Counted from the first letter of the stretch, positions 23,340 through 34,591 are shown. The stretch: 64,000 bases of DNA from Margaritispora aquatica (GCA_007644065.1 VJWN01000002.1:1389831-1453830), one strand, 5' to 3'. Notes: generated by a model from the sequence alone, not told the origin. Translations and numbers: made by a program.

Positions 23340-24207
23340 TTATATTCCCACTGCATGGCTAAATACCTTAGCAGCCAGACTGCTCAGCAGCCTACTCCTA
23401 TCCGCCATCGGCAATTCCTGGAATACTAGGATCTCAAATCAGTCACCATCCAACAAAACTCAAGCAACAACCTCGCACATACCAGCATAAACACTCTTTC
23501 CCTTCGCATCCCTCACGGCACCAAGTCTATTCCCCGCCACTGCACCTGCAACCATGCCCGGGAAATTGGCAACAATGAACCCCATAGCCCCACCACTCAA
23601 CCCACCCACCATACCCCAGAACTTCCCCGTCGGCTGGCCCCCATCCTGCGCCATGCCCTCCTCCCTCAACATCTCCTCAAAGACATCGCCAAACTGCTCA
23701 TTCTGGAACTTCTGCTCCTCCTGGGGATTCTTGGCCTTGGCGCCGAACCCAAAGCTACTCCACGGGAATCCTCCTGCAGATGGGTTGGGTCCCGGATCCG
23801 GTATATCCTCGTCAGAATCGACGTTCGTGGAGGCGCTGGAGGCGCCCGACCCGAAGCCGTGGTATGTGCGTGCTGCATCATACTCTCGGCGACGAGAGGT
23901 GTCGGAGAGGGTGTAGTAGGCGTCGTTTATGAGTTGGAATTTGCGGGTTCGTTCTGCACGTTCGGGGGAGTCGTGGGGGACACGATCAGGGTGCGTTTTG
24001 AGTGCTGCTCTGGCATGACGTTAGGGTTTCGTTTGGGCGAGTGGAAGAGAGAGATAATTACCGCTTATAGGCATCGCGAATCTGCTGCTGTGTCGCCGTG
24101 GATGGCACTCCCAGTGCGGTGTCTGGATGTTGTTAGAGGGGTACCTTAGATATTGAGGGGCAAGGCTGCGTTGACTTACAGTAATCCACAGGCATATTGG
24201 CTGGCAT
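23340..24207 (-). CDS. J-domain (DnaJ-like) protein
   Basis: Four exons (24180-24207, 24062-24122, 23483-24009, 23340-23425) give 233 aa. Residues 6-75 form a J domain: VDYYTALGVPSTATQQQIRD, then KRAALKTHPDRV with the HPD motif at 36-38, and RKFQLINDAYYTLSD. HPD contacts Hsp70 and stimulates its ATPase, so the protein is an Hsp70 co-chaperone. After an acidic linker comes a Gly/Ala-rich segment (KFWGMVGGLSGGAMGFIVANF) that may be membrane-associated, then a short C-terminal helix (LPMADRSRLLSSLAAKVF). There is no zinc-finger or peptide-binding domain, so this is a class III J protein. The second intron acceptor (GCCAG) had to be chosen two bases upstream of a GAG and CAG pair to keep the AALKTHPD frame. 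The promoter is shared with the divergent His-rich gene. Confidence 0.88.
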
Positions 24208-25038
24208 AGAGGAAAGTTTTTTTTTTGACTTGTAGATAATCTAGACTAGCTTTAAGTACAAAGAGAATCCAAGAGAAATCTACAACAAAGATATAGACAC
24301 CAAGTCAGAGTAAAGTACAATCCGTGAACCAGATACCAGAGGAAACCTGACCATGAAGCAGGCTGCGTCACTGTGGCGGTGCACGTCCAGAAGCCACATT
24401 TGTCTTCCCCTCCTCCCCTCCAACAGCCAGTAACAGTGGAAATCTCGCTCCTCCTCAGGGTTTCTCGCCCCCCAAACGGCACGTGCAACCACCCTACTTA
24501 CTGTGCTACTTCATCCCCAGCCAAACGCGGCACATCACCAAAGACATGCCTGAATGCCTAGCATTCTAATTTCTAACCCACTCTCTTCCCAGCCCCCTCC
24601 AATAAAATGTGTGGTGGAGCAAGAAAGCTGACAGACACCGAGCAGTATGTGATCCAGCCTCTGCACATTCCTGAAGCTTTAGCTACCTACAACAACGACC
24701 TCTCCACGCTGCTGTAGTGAGGAACCTTTTTTCTCAACATTGCGCATTGCATTGCATTGCATTGCGACCCAACTGAGTCACTTATTTAGTGAGAGAGATA
24801 TTTTGCAATTATTTGATTGTCCCCGCATTATAGAACTATAGAATCACGATCAGTTTCGTACGAGACACTATACCTCCTAGATAGCTTGTGCGCAAAGAGC
24901 TGTCCGTCAGCCCTCCAGCTATCGATCGCAACAATCTCATTCAACCTCATCCTCACTTAACCACAACCACCACTCCCACAACACTTCCTCAATCGACCTC
25001 TACTTCTCTCTCCAAACCCCCCAAATCTTTAAAAAGAA
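24208..25038. promoter_or_regulatory. Divergent promoter region with (ATTGC)n repeat
   Basis: These 831 bases separate the J-domain gene from the His-rich gene. About 24741-24766 holds a run of GCATT units. The last 386 bases before 25039 contain no plus-strand ATG and are pyrimidine-rich, consistent with a 5' leader. No other gene is seen. Confidence 0.5.
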
Positions 25039-26034
25039 ATGGGTTGGTTCGACGGCGCCTCAGAAGTCGGCTCCTCGACCTCGCACCACCGCAAATCCTC
25101 CTCCAAGCACCACCACCACAAGTCCTCGTCACCGCGCGCATCCTCGATCTTCGGGCTCGCGATCCCAGAGCCCTCGTCGACGCACCGCTCGCACAGCCGG
25201 TCGCGCAGCGCGCACGGCGACGGCCCGCGCGGGTCCAGCGCATCGTTCTTCGGCCTGGGGGGCGGCGCGGAGAGTGAGAGCGGGCGCAAGCACAGCAGCA
25301 GCGGCAGTCACCATCACCATCACCATGAGAGCAAAGGCGAGAAGGAGCGCGAGCGCATGCGGTCGATTTTCGGGACTGGGGATGCGGGACGGCATAAGGA
25401 GGGGGGGCATAATGCGAGTCGGAGTTCGTTTTTCGGTGGTTAGTGTTTTCTGCTTTTTTGCTCTCCTATATCATATTCCCCGACTCTCCCTCTTCCTCTC
25501 ACGACACCTCTTTCCTTCCCCACAAACTAAACAGCCATCTACCCACCTACCCACCTACTCACCTGCAAAAACAAAAATAAAAACAAAAATAAAAACACTA
25601 ACATGGCCCCAGCATTCACGGGCAACCCGCGCCACTCGTCCTCCTCATCCTCACACTACAAGCGCTCCTCCCGCCCCGCCTACTACCAGCGCGTGTACAC
25701 GAAGCTGCGACGCCTCCTCCGCGACCTGATCTACTACATGAAGAAGAACCCACTCAAGGTGTTCATGCTCGTGATCATGCCGCTCATCACGGGCGGGGCC
25801 CTCACGACGCTCTTAGCGAAATTCGGGGTGCGGCTGCCCCCGAGCGTGATGAAGATGTTTGGCGGGAACCAAGGTGGAGGGTTTGGCGCGCGGGGTGGAA
25901 TGGGAGGCATGACGACCGAGTGGGAGCATAGCAAGGTCTCGGGACCGCTGGGCGCGATGGGTGGGTTGGCGAGTGTGGTTGGGGGCATGGGTGGCATTGG
26001 GGGCGCGATGAATTTGGCCAAGATGTTTATGTGA
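25039..26034 (+). CDS. His/Ser-rich FG-motif protein with one membrane segment
   Basis: Two exons (25039-25438 and 25613-26034) spliced over a 174-base intron (GTTAGT donor; ACTAAC branch; CCCCAG acceptor) give 273 aa. Residues 1-135 are low complexity with HHHH at 24-27 and a natural hexahistidine at 91-96. They carry four FG-type motifs: SIFG (near 36-39), SFFG (69-72), SIFG (109-112) and SFFG (130-133). Residues 150-180 form a basic helix (VYTKLRRLLRDLIYYMKKNP), then a hydrophobic segment VFMLVIMPLITGGALTTLL (about 183-201), then a Gly/Met-rich tail. I do not know a function; the pattern resembles an uncharacterised family of filamentous ascomycetes. An alternative reading is two adjacent genes, the second starting at ATG 25603; splicing is favoured because branch point and frame fit and the tail needs an upstream partner. 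Confidence 0.7.
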
Positions 26035-26544
26035 GATGAGGTGGCTCATGCACCTCAGTGAGCGAGTTTGGGTGCGAGAAGGGGTGGGAGTGTGATAGGC
26101 GTTCACATTGAGTTGACTTGAGTTGAGTTGGAGAGGTTCATGGGATGTGTGAAGATGTGTATGTGAGAAGGTTCATCACACGGGAGAATGAGTTGAGCAG
26201 GGGTTGTGGGTTGCAAAGATTATAGCGAACGTTATACAAGTAAGGAATATTGGATAGAAGAATGCCAAGTTCAAAAGAGAGGTAAGATAAGATACCTAGG
26301 TAGGTAAGACAGGACGAACTATGATTTCAAGGCGCTAGGAGTATAGGATACCAGGTCCCTCAAGGGGATCATTTCGCTTCAATCTAGGTACTTTGTCAAA
26401 AGTCTACATTACAGATTTATAGCTGTTTACGAATAGAGGTTCTCACTTATGATCATGCTCAAGTCTGTCGGACAGTGAAAGAATCCATTAAAATGCAAAG
26501 GTAATGTCTATTGAGTGCAAAGCAAAGAAGTCTAGAAAGTCGAA
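26035..26544. other. Convergent intergenic region
   Basis: These 510 bases lie between two gene ends. I see no gene. Confidence 0.5.
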
Positions 26545-27873
26545 TCACCTCCTCCGATTCTTCTTCCCACCACCAACCGGTTTCCTTGGTACAGCAACAA
26601 GCGCACGTTCCCTTTCCCTCTCCGCTTCACGCTCGTCAACAGAGACTTGCACGCCATGATCGCTGCTATCCTCGTCTTCGCTGCTGCTGCTGCCGGACTC
26701 TTCCTGCTCAAGCTCATCGCGTTCGGAATGTTGCGGGTGCCTGTACAAGAATGGATCAATTGAACCGCGCTGATGAGAAGATTGAAATGAGGCACCAGGA
26801 GGTAGACTACGACGAGAAGAATAACTAACGTCTTGTGGTCCTGAGACAGCACGTCGACCTGCTGACTGAGAAGAATGTTGCTGTGATTGCATGTACTGTG
26901 GTGGAATTGGGGGTGGTGCATCGGAAGAAACTTGATACTCGAAAGGATCGATAACATAGGATGAGGCGCCAGAGCTGCGTCGAGAATTGGTAGGCACCCA
27001 GCCCTCCTCATCCGGCATTGGTCGAGACCGGTTACTTGCTGAAGAAGCAGGACGCCCATTATCCACATAACGAGGCATGCCAGGTTGATAGGGATAGTAG
27101 GGATTTGGACCAGTACCGCGGATAGGCTGTGAGGTAGTCGAAGCACGAGGCCGAGACGTTGAATTTCGATTCGGGCTGTGATGTTGAGGTGACCCGTTTG
27201 GTGCGTACATGAGTCCATCAGCACCCGCAAGCATAAATGCTGGAGCACCCTGGCCCATCGTGGGTTCATCGACTCTCTTTGATTTTCCCTTGCTGCTTCT
27301 CCTACTGCTTGATGGTCTGCTCTCCATTTGAAGGAGACTCTCTTGCATGGCCAATGGTATGAAAATGTTCCGATCGCTTCGTCGTTTCTTCTCACTGCCA
27401 CTGCTAGACTCGCTTTCCTTCCGTGCCTTGGCCGCCGCCTCAGCTTGCATTCGCTTTCGACGATTTTCCAATGCATCCAATTCATCCTTATTAAGCTTCA
27501 CTTCGCTCTTGCCCTTTTCTTGCGCCCGTCGAATCCGTTTGAGCGCAGACTGTACAAGCGCCTCTTCCTTTTCCCGCAAAGCAATTTGCAACGCATCTAT
27601 ACCCTCCACCTCGGACTCCTCAGAATCCGATGAGGAACCCGCCGAATCATCAATAACATAACTCTTTCTAACCCTAGTTGAGGCCAATTCGGTCCCTAGA
27701 AATTGAAGAGGATCGCTCGCAAACCGTTTTTCTTTTCCACCCAACCCAACGCCTTGTGTATCTGTATCATCACTGTCAAGCTCCTCCACCCGAGCCTGCT
27801 GCTCCTCCCAATCCCACTGCTTCCTCCTCCTGCTGGCTCCCTTAGCCCCTGATGGTCTTCCCCATGGGGGCAC
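26545..27873 (-). CDS. Low-complexity charged protein, 5' end unresolved
   Basis: The open frame codes for about 440 aa with strong protein character: RRRKQWDWEEQQARVEELDS, then an acidic Ser-rich segment, FASDPLQFLGTEL, a long charged helix (residues about 90-150), a Ser/Pro/Tyr-rich half (DPFEYQVSSDAPPPIPPQYM) and a basic end GGGKKNRRR. I do not recognise the family. No ATG occurs in frame until 27450 (residue 142). The frame is open upstream only to 27925, over GTG and other non-ATG codons, and runs across the stop codon of PRA1. So the true start lies either in an upstream exon spliced from the PRA1 region, at a non-ATG codon, or at 27450 with loss of a clearly coding N-terminus. I give the ORF from the GTG codon at 27873 and treat that end as provisional. 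Confidence 0.55.
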   Translation of the reverse strand: MPPWGRPSGAKGASRRRKQWDWEEQQARVEELDSDDTDTQGVGLGGKEKRFASDPLQFLGTELASTRVRKSYVIDDSAGSSSDSEESEVEGIDALQIALREKEEALVQSALKRIRRAQEKGKSEVKLNKDELDALENRRKRMQAEAAAKARKESESSSGSEKKRRSDRNIFIPLAMQESLLQMESRPSSSRRSSKGKSKRVDEPTMGQGAPAFMLAGADGLMYAPNGSPQHHSPNRNSTSRPRASTTSQPIRGTGPNPYYPYQPGMPRYVDNGRPASSASNRSRPMPDEEGWVPTNSRRSSGASSYVIDPFEYQVSSDAPPPIPPQYMQSQQHSSQSAGRRAVSGPQDVSYSSRRSLPPGASFQSSHQRGSIDPFLYRHPQHSERDELEQEESGSSSSEDEDSSDHGVQVSVDEREAERERERALVAVPRKPVGGGKKNRRR

Positions 27874-27899
27874 AACTTTGGGAGATCGCGGCCGACCAC

Positions 27900-28430
27900 C
27901 TAGACCGCCTCCCCGGAAAAAGCCTCATCGATGGGTTTGTCCATAAACGAGGCATGTCCTAGAATAGTAACACCACTGGCTCCAATGAGCCACAAAACTG
28001 TCGTGATGGGTGAAGCAAAGATACCGAGAGGTACCGCAACCACCAGGAGACCAGTGTACAGCTGCGATGAAGTGGCTCTCATCGTACCGAGCTCCAAATC
28101 TCTTCCCTCCAACTTGCCAATGCTCCACATGCCTCCAACGACGAGGATGATGTCGAAGAGCAAAACCCAGTTGGTGAGCAAGCTGTAGATACTGAGCATC
28201 AAAAAGACCACAAAGTAGTTGCTAGAGAAGTGGCTCAGGTTGTAGTTGACTCTGGATTGGACCTCTCCAAAATTGGCAGGCTTGGAGAGTCTCTTGAAGT
28301 CGAAGAACTCGGAGACTGGCTTGAGGTTGGCAAAACGCGAAGTCAGGGATTGAGATCGTACACCGGCGAACCTGTCGGACAGGTTCAGTCTCGAGGTAAG
28401 CATATCAATGGGAATTTGTATTCTCGACAT
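27900..28430 (-). CDS. PRA1/Yip3 family prenylated Rab acceptor
   Basis: A single exon of 176 aa starts at MSRIQIPIDMLTSRLNLSDR. The hydrophilic first half contains RVNYNLSHFSSNYFVVFLML, the PRA1 signature around the first hydrophobic hairpin (about residues 75-110). A second hairpin follows (LYTGLLVVAVPLGIFASP and TTVLWLIGASGVTILGHASF), and the protein ends in a short acidic tail DEAFSGEAV. These proteins sit in ER/Golgi membranes as two hairpins and bind prenylated Rab GTPases to help deliver them to membranes. The length agrees with the family. The gene lies 26 bases upstream of the ORF described before, on the same strand, which is unusually tight and may matter for that gene's start. Confidence 0.88.
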   Translation of the reverse strand: MSRIQIPIDMLTSRLNLSDRFAGVRSQSLTSRFANLKPVSEFFDFKRLSKPANFGEVQSRVNYNLSHFSSNYFVVFLMLSIYSLLTNWVLLFDIILVVGGMWSIGKLEGRDLELGTMRATSSQLYTGLLVVAVPLGIFASPITTVLWLIGASGVTILGHASFMDKPIDEAFSGEAV

Positions 28431-29580
28431 GATGGCGGATTTTTTGTAGCGATTGGGGAAAGCTTGAAATGGATAAGAGGAATTGAAGGGTATGCCGTCA
28501 ATGTATGCTAGTGAATTCGAGTTGTATGTGAAGTCTTTGTTGCGGATTCGAGGTTGATGGAATGCTTCGTGGCTTTATTCGAAATCTGTTGATTCGTGTT
28601 AGGATGAACTCGTAACCAATATGTGGCCATGCTCAGGCAACAGAAATTGGAGCCTCTAGGAGGCAAGGTGGGCTTACGGTAATGGTATGTATGGATAAGG
28701 TTCTTTGATAGACGGACAGCAATCAGGAATGTGGTGGTACGAAGTGCGGTGATGTCGCAATATGTGTTGGTGGTATTGAAAGCTTGAGGTATTGGGAAGT
28801 TATTGATGGTCGATGGTTGATGGTTCGGAAGGGAAACTTTCAGGAAATATTTCAGGGGGCCCCAAGCCGACGCCCGCAATCCGCAATCCACAATCCACAA
28901 CTCCACAATCACCAGAAACCACAATCTCAATCACCAATTTTATCCCCCCCCTTGTTCCAGTCAAGGGCTGCTGGTTACTGGTTGCTGGAACCAGCTCCAG
29001 TTTCCAAGGTGGAATTGTTCCAGTTCCAATTCCAGTACCAGTATTTGATTCCAATACCGCTCAGGATCCGGAATGGAAAGACATGCGGCTCCTGTTCTAT
29101 TCACCACCAAGGGTGAATGAAGGAGATAAGAAATGGAGAAAGAAAAGGGAAGAAAAAAAAAAGTGTGGAAAAGGAAGTGGAAGTGGGATATATAAAGGGA
29201 GGTATGCAGTGAGAGGAGAAAGAGCTTGATTTTGAATCACGACTGGGCTGGACTGCATCTAGTAAGGTAAGTAAGTACAAGTGGGAGTGCTCAGTGCCAG
29301 TGCATCAGCCAGTGCATCCATCTGCGGGGTGGGAAGCAGGAAGCAAGTAAGTGGAAGCAAGCAAGCAAGTGGAAAGGTGGAAAAGGTCCTGCTGCTTGGT
29401 CTTGCTTGATGCTTGCTACTTGCTGCTTGAGCTTGTTGTTGTTTGCTTTCCTCTGCTTCTGCTTGGATGATGAACTGGGAGCTGGGAGCTGGGAACTAGG
29501 AGCTATGAGGTGCTTCTGCTATAGGACACAACACATAGGATCCGAGCTGATCTTCTTGCTCTATGATCTCCTCAACTATG
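28431..29580. promoter_or_regulatory. Divergent region between PRA1 and Erj5-like gene, repeat-rich
   Basis: These 1.15 kb contain several simple imperfect direct repeats: CCAGTTCC/CCAGTACC units near 28990-29050, CCGCAATCC units near 28875-28905, and AAGCAAG and GGGAGCT runs near 29340-29510. No gene is seen. The first 190 bases on the minus strand lack ATG, in line with a PRA1 leader. Confidence 0.5.
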
Positions 29581-30438
29581 TACATCCACACATCATCCAC
29601 ATATCATCCACCCATTGAGGGCACCGCACCGTACCGCACCGCTTTCACTCGGCCTCGATTTGGGCTTGGGCTGCACTTGGACTGGACTTTGGACTTGGAC
29701 TGGGACTGGAGGTTTTAAATAATCGAGAGGATCGGTTACCACTTGGGCTTCTCGGGGCGTGATTTACACGATTTACGCGATTTACGGAGAGTACCTATTT
29801 GGGGACTATTTTATACTCGGCTATCTTCACTTGTCTCTTTTTCCTTTCACCAGAATCCGTGTCCTGTAAGACATCTCACTCGCGGTGTCTGGACTGGTAC
29901 TAATACTGATACTTACCAAAGCTCCTCCTACCTGTATCGGAAACAAATAGCAGAACTACTTGATAGTGCTTGCTCTCTACCCGGTTTTTGGGAGCTGAAG
30001 CTGAAGTTTCCCGTCCTCCCCCCCAAAAAAATTAAAAAAAAAAATTAAAAATATATACAAAAAATCTACTCGAAATAAACTGTCTCCCTTCAATTGGCTC
30101 GGAGGTCCTTAAACCCCCGGGACAGAAGAGGGCTACTTGCAGGCGGATCTGACCCTTTCTTTGACCCTGTAACTCCACAGTCCAGAGAGTCCACAGCTTT
30201 GAACACACACCACAAACACACACACACACCGAACCACCCAAGACCTTGGAGACCCACACCCATCGACATACCCTGGAAAGCATCTCGCTGGCATCTTAGA
30301 AAAAAAATAGTTGTCCCAAGTTTCCCCCATACAAGTAGAAAGAAGACACATCAGCGGTGTGGCTTTTACTTCTGCACCCATCATCATCATCACCACACTG
30401 CTACTGCTACTGCAACTGCAAGTACGCACAACACAACG
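29581..30438 (+). promoter_or_regulatory. ATG-free presumed 5' leader/promoter of the Erj5-like gene
   Basis: No ATG occurs on the plus strand across 858 bases, while the minus strand has about 17. Near 30015-30060 a poly-A/T-rich block occurs, and CA-rich and CT-rich sequence precedes the start. The asymmetry suggests that most of this is a transcribed leader kept free of upstream start codons. Confidence 0.5.
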
Positions 30439-31839
30439 ATGAGGATATCCGCATTCAAGCTAGGCATCTTTGCCTGCTTTGTCGCCATAGTCGCCGCGTG
30501 GAGCAAAGAAGGTACGTCTTGACTTGGGACTCGGCTTTCACTCGGAATACTCTCCTGCCCACCACCCATTCTCCTCCTCTGCCTCCTCTAGTGCCCGACC
30601 CGCATCTTCAACGTGGCATATCGTTCTCGTTCTCGTATTGGGGGCTAACAGCGCAATTGCAGATCAGGAAATCTTCCGCTTGCGCGATGAGGTCGAATTG
30701 TCCGAGGGACCTGGTGTCTCATTCTACGACTTTGTAGGAACTCACCCAGGTGCAAACCAAGACGAGATCAACAAGGCCTACCGCAAGCGTTCCAAGGTCC
30801 TCCATCCCGATAAGGTCAAGCAGCAATTCATTGCCAACAAGTCAACTGGAAAGGACAAGACCAAGGGCAAGAAGCCAGGCGTCAATGTCTCCAAGGGCCC
30901 AACCAAGGCCGAGATTGAAGCAACTGCCAAAGCTGCCAGTGATCGTTTTGCACGCCTCGGTATAGTGACCAACATCCTCCGTGGACCTGGCAGAGAGCGT
31001 TATGATCATTTCTTGAGCAATGGATTCCCCAAGTGGAAGGGCACCGGATACTACTATGCACGCTTCCGACCTGGGCTCGGATCAGTCTTGCTCGGACTCT
31101 TCATTGCCGTGGGAGGTGGTGGACATTGGATTTTCCAGTACACGAGCTGGAAGAGACGTCAAGAATTCGCTGCGCGATACATCAAATTTGCACGCCATGC
31201 GGCTTGGGGAGACAACCTGAACATCCCTGGTTTGGATAGTGCTGCTACTGCCCCTGTCGCCACTGGCGGTGATGATTCAGATGCCATGCAACCCGTCAAC
31301 CGAAGACAAAGAAGAATGCAGGAGAAGGAGGCCAAGAAGGACAAATCCGAGAAGAAGCCCAAGGGTGTCAAAGCCCCCAAGGCATCTTCATCTGCTACTC
31401 CAACTGCCTCTACCGGTGCTCGTAAACGCGTCGTTGCCGAGAATGGCAAGATGTTGATTGTTGACTCCGTTGGAAACGTTTTTGTCGAGCAAGCGAACGA
31501 AGACGGTGAGATGGAGGAGTATTTGATTGATGTAAGCTACCCTAACCTTAATATTAACATGTCACTCGCTAATCCATAATCCAGCCTAGCGAGGACCCTC
31601 AACCAACAATCAGAGGCACCGTCCTTTTCACCCTCCCAATGAGCATTGTAAACCTGGTCATCAGCCGCATCAGCCCTAAAAAGGACACCGAAGAGGATGA
31701 GGAGTCCATTGACGACGAAATCGACACCCCAGGCTCCTCTGGCTCAGGCGCAGATGACTCCGAGGCCGTGGACAAAGCCAAGACAAGTGGATCAAACAAG
31801 GCACTTCGTAGGAAGAAGAGCAGCACTCGTGGTCGGTAG
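30439..31839 (+). CDS. ER membrane J-domain protein, Erj5-like
   Basis: Three exons (30439-30511, 30663-31531, 31585-31839) give 398 aa. Residues 1-21 are a signal peptide (FKLGIFACFVAIVAA). The J domain runs from about 44 (VSFYDFVGTHPGANQDEINK) with HPD at 72-74 and is stretched by a Lys-rich insertion. RGPGRERYDHFLSNGFPKWK closes it. A membrane segment PGLGSVLLGLFIAVGGGGHW lies near 161-180. The cytosolic tail has WKRRQEFAARYIKFAR and a conserved second hydrophobic patch (TVLFTLPMSIVNLVISRI), ending in an acidic then basic stretch. Type I topology with a lumenal J domain fits Erj5, a partner of the Hsp70 Kar2/BiP in ER protein folding. Exon 1 contains only the signal peptide, a common arrangement. 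Both introns are GT-AG and needed to join signal, J domain and tail in frame. Confidence 0.87.
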
Positions 31840-32766
31840 ATCAGAAGTGCTTTGGTTTTCTCGCTTAGTGGCTTTGTTTGTTTGTACATCTTTTGCGAGC
31901 GGGGAAAAAAAAAATGAATGTAGGATAGATAAAAATGGCATGGATGGGACACTCGGAGTCTCAAGCATTCTGCTGCTCAAGTAGCTAGACGTGTAAGAGA
32001 TTATCTTTGGCATGGCTAGGCAATGCAAGGCGCGGCGCGTTTCTGGGTCGGAAAAGTCCAAAGAGATAAATGCTTGTCATACCTCTCTCTATCTCTATAA
32101 ATCTAACTCGAATTTGATGGGCAAAGATGTTCTTTGGTTAGCAATCATTAGACTACCCTACCTAGCACCCTTTCCTACATAAGTGACTCAGTGACTTCCA
32201 GGTACTTTATGCACATTTTTCGGATCGTGATTCTCAAATGGCACACTTCTTTTATATGTATGTATGTATGTATCTTGAAGATTAGTAGGTAGGTAGGTAG
32301 GTAGGTAGGTAGGTGGGTGGGTACTTTAGGCTTCCGATTCCAATCATAGCAGACAAGCAGGCAGACGTGTGGATTTTCACGAAACCAATCTCGCTCGGTT
32401 AAAGAAACGCACACCTTTGGGATGGTGGATGGACGCCATAGGGTACAGATACAGACAGACAGTAGGAGGTAGGAAAACACACATTGCCTATCTACCTACA
32501 TACCTACATACCTATCTATAACCTGTTTTCTTTGTTAGGGTATAGCAATTAATCAACAAAATATTATCTTTCTTTGCCAGGTTGGTTTCCATTGAAGGCT
32601 GTTGCGGCTCTTCATGCAGGCAGGGCATTTAGAAAACTGTGTGTGTGTGTTTGAGCAACTGGCCGTGTTTTTATTCAGTGATGCTCTCACTGCTGCAACT
32701 GAATCGCTTTGGTTCGCGTTATCCCTCTCTCCCTCTTGCTACTTCGTACATAATGCACATATCTTC
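31840..32766. other. Convergent intergenic region with microsatellites
   Basis: These 927 bases lie between two gene ends. A (TATG)n run lies near 32255-32273 and a (TAGG)n run near 32286-32314. I see no gene. Confidence 0.6.
32255..32314. repeat. Tetranucleotide microsatellites (TATG)n and (TAGG)n
   Basis: Two adjacent tetranucleotide runs separated by about 12 bases. They are perfect apart from the edges and likely variable in length between strains. Confidence 0.9.
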
Positions 32767-34591
32767 TCAAGAACCCCCAGCTTTCCGCTGCGCGATAACC
32801 TTCAGCACATCAGCAGCACTATTTGCATCGCCCTTTCTCTTCTTGGGACCTCGTTTCCTCTCTCCTCCACCATCAGCACCCTTCCCACTCCCCTTCCCGC
32901 GTCCCTTCCCCTTGCCTTTCCCACCCTCGCCCTCCTCCCCCTCATCGCCATCTTTCCCGCCCCACTCGCTAAGCTTGACCTTCTTCTCCTCGCCAAAGTC
33001 CTCCTCGTCCGCGAACCGCGAACTCCCGAATCCCATGTCCATATCGTCCGCGTCGCGGTTATCTTGCTGGAGCATGCGCTTGTGTTTTTCTGCTCGCGCT
33101 TTCTCCGCCGCTGCGGTGTCTCGTTCGGATTCTGAGGAGAGGGCCGAGAGGGACGTGGAGGATGATAGGGAGGACGCTTTGCGGAGCGCCGCAAGGAGGA
33201 CCGGGTCGCTGAGTCCGGTGGTCGTGGATGCGGTTGTGGAGGACAGCGTGGGCGTGGAGAAGTAGTTCTGTGTCTGTTTCTGGGCGGGACGAGGTGGAGG
33301 TGCCATACTCCCTGTTGGAGTAGGTTTTTCTGGCTCTGTCTTCTTTACTGCTTTGGATTCAGATACCTCGCCTTCTTCACCCTCTTCCTCGTCCTCATCT
33401 TTGCCTTTATCCTTACCCTCGTTTTCCTCGTCCTCGTCAGAGGAATCCTCTCCCAGCCCAGCAAGTGGATCATAATCATCCCCAGCATCGTCAAAGATAT
33501 TGATATCCTCATCTTCCTCCTCGACCAGTAACTCAGGGACCACCATACCTAACGGCTTGGCATCTTTATCCGGCATGAGCAATCCATGACCCTTCTCCTT
33601 CTCCGGTTCTTGCGGTTGCAATTTCCTCACCTTGCGCTTCTCGTTCCCATCCTCGTCGACCGTGATGAGGACCTCTCGGCCTTTGCTATCGCGCTCGATC
33701 CTGCTATCTGAACGCCTGTCACCCACTTTCTTGAATCGTGCCCCGAGAGATGGCTGTGCTGCTTCTTTGGCTGCTAGACGAGCAGCCTTGAGGTCTGCGA
33801 GGATTTGGTCACGGTTGCGCTTCTTGCCCGTTAGGGCTGGGGGTGCCATTTCGCCTTTCTTCTTCGCTTTGTCCTTCGTGATGGCTTCCACGTCTCGGTT
33901 CTCGAGCTCGTCAAATTCATCATCCACATCTTCTCCCGTTGCCTCTTGGTCCTCCTCCTCCACAGCAGCTTTCCTCCCACTACCTCCCTCCAACACATCC
34001 TCAGCGCTGACCTCCCCCCTCCTTACCCGCTCCAACATCTTCCAATCCAACCCCTTCACCAATCCCGCCCTTTGCACTCCAATCTCATCTCCCAAGATCT
34101 CCTCCCGTAACTTCACAAACGTAGCCTCGTCGATCTGTTGCAGCTTCATCATCTCCTCTAACGCCTTGACCCGCTTCACTTTGTCGTCCTCCTCTTCCTC
34201 CGCCTCTCCTCCAAGCCGCTGCTTCGCGCGGTCCACGTACCCATCTGCAAGCTTGGCGCCTTTGGGCGCGGCTGAGGAGCGGAATTTCTTGGTTGTTTGG
34301 GATGATGAGGAGTTGCGCTCGGCGAGTTGGCGCGCAAAGTCGTTGGTGTGTGAGTAACCTGCTATTGAGCGTCTGTTCTTCTCGTTAGTGAGGGCTCTTA
34401 AATAGTACGGGAGGGGAGAGGGGAAAGTACGGTGTCATAGGTATGGAGCTTCGCATCCGCGAGCCCAGTGCTGAGGGCGTGGCACCAGGGCCATTGCGGC
34501 TTGCTTGTGAGGATTTATCTGTTGGTGATGCGGCGGCGGCTTTCCTGGCGGGTGTGTCGAGGACGAGTTTGCGGAATTGGGAATTGTTCAT
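32767..34591 (-). CDS. RED/IK-like spliceosomal protein
   Basis: Two exons (34431-34591 and 32767-34372) give 588 aa. Starting MNNSQFRKLVLDTPARKAAA, the N-terminus carries the RED-type segment through SRMRSSIPMTPRSIAGYSH and NDFARQLAERNSSSSQTTKK. Lys-rich and Glu-rich helices follow, including KALEEMMKLQQIDEATFVKL, and then long acidic (DSSDEDEENEGKDKGKDEDE) and mixed charged low-complexity stretches. The C-terminus is helical (AADVLKVIAQRKAGG). RED (IK) is an early B-complex spliceosomal component binding near SMU1 and Prp38. The family usually runs to 550-600 aa, which agrees. The intron ends AGAACAG with branch CACTAAC, and its removal joins PMT to PRSIAG in frame. The GTG-started frame seen from 34236 is only the internal part. 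Confidence 0.82.
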
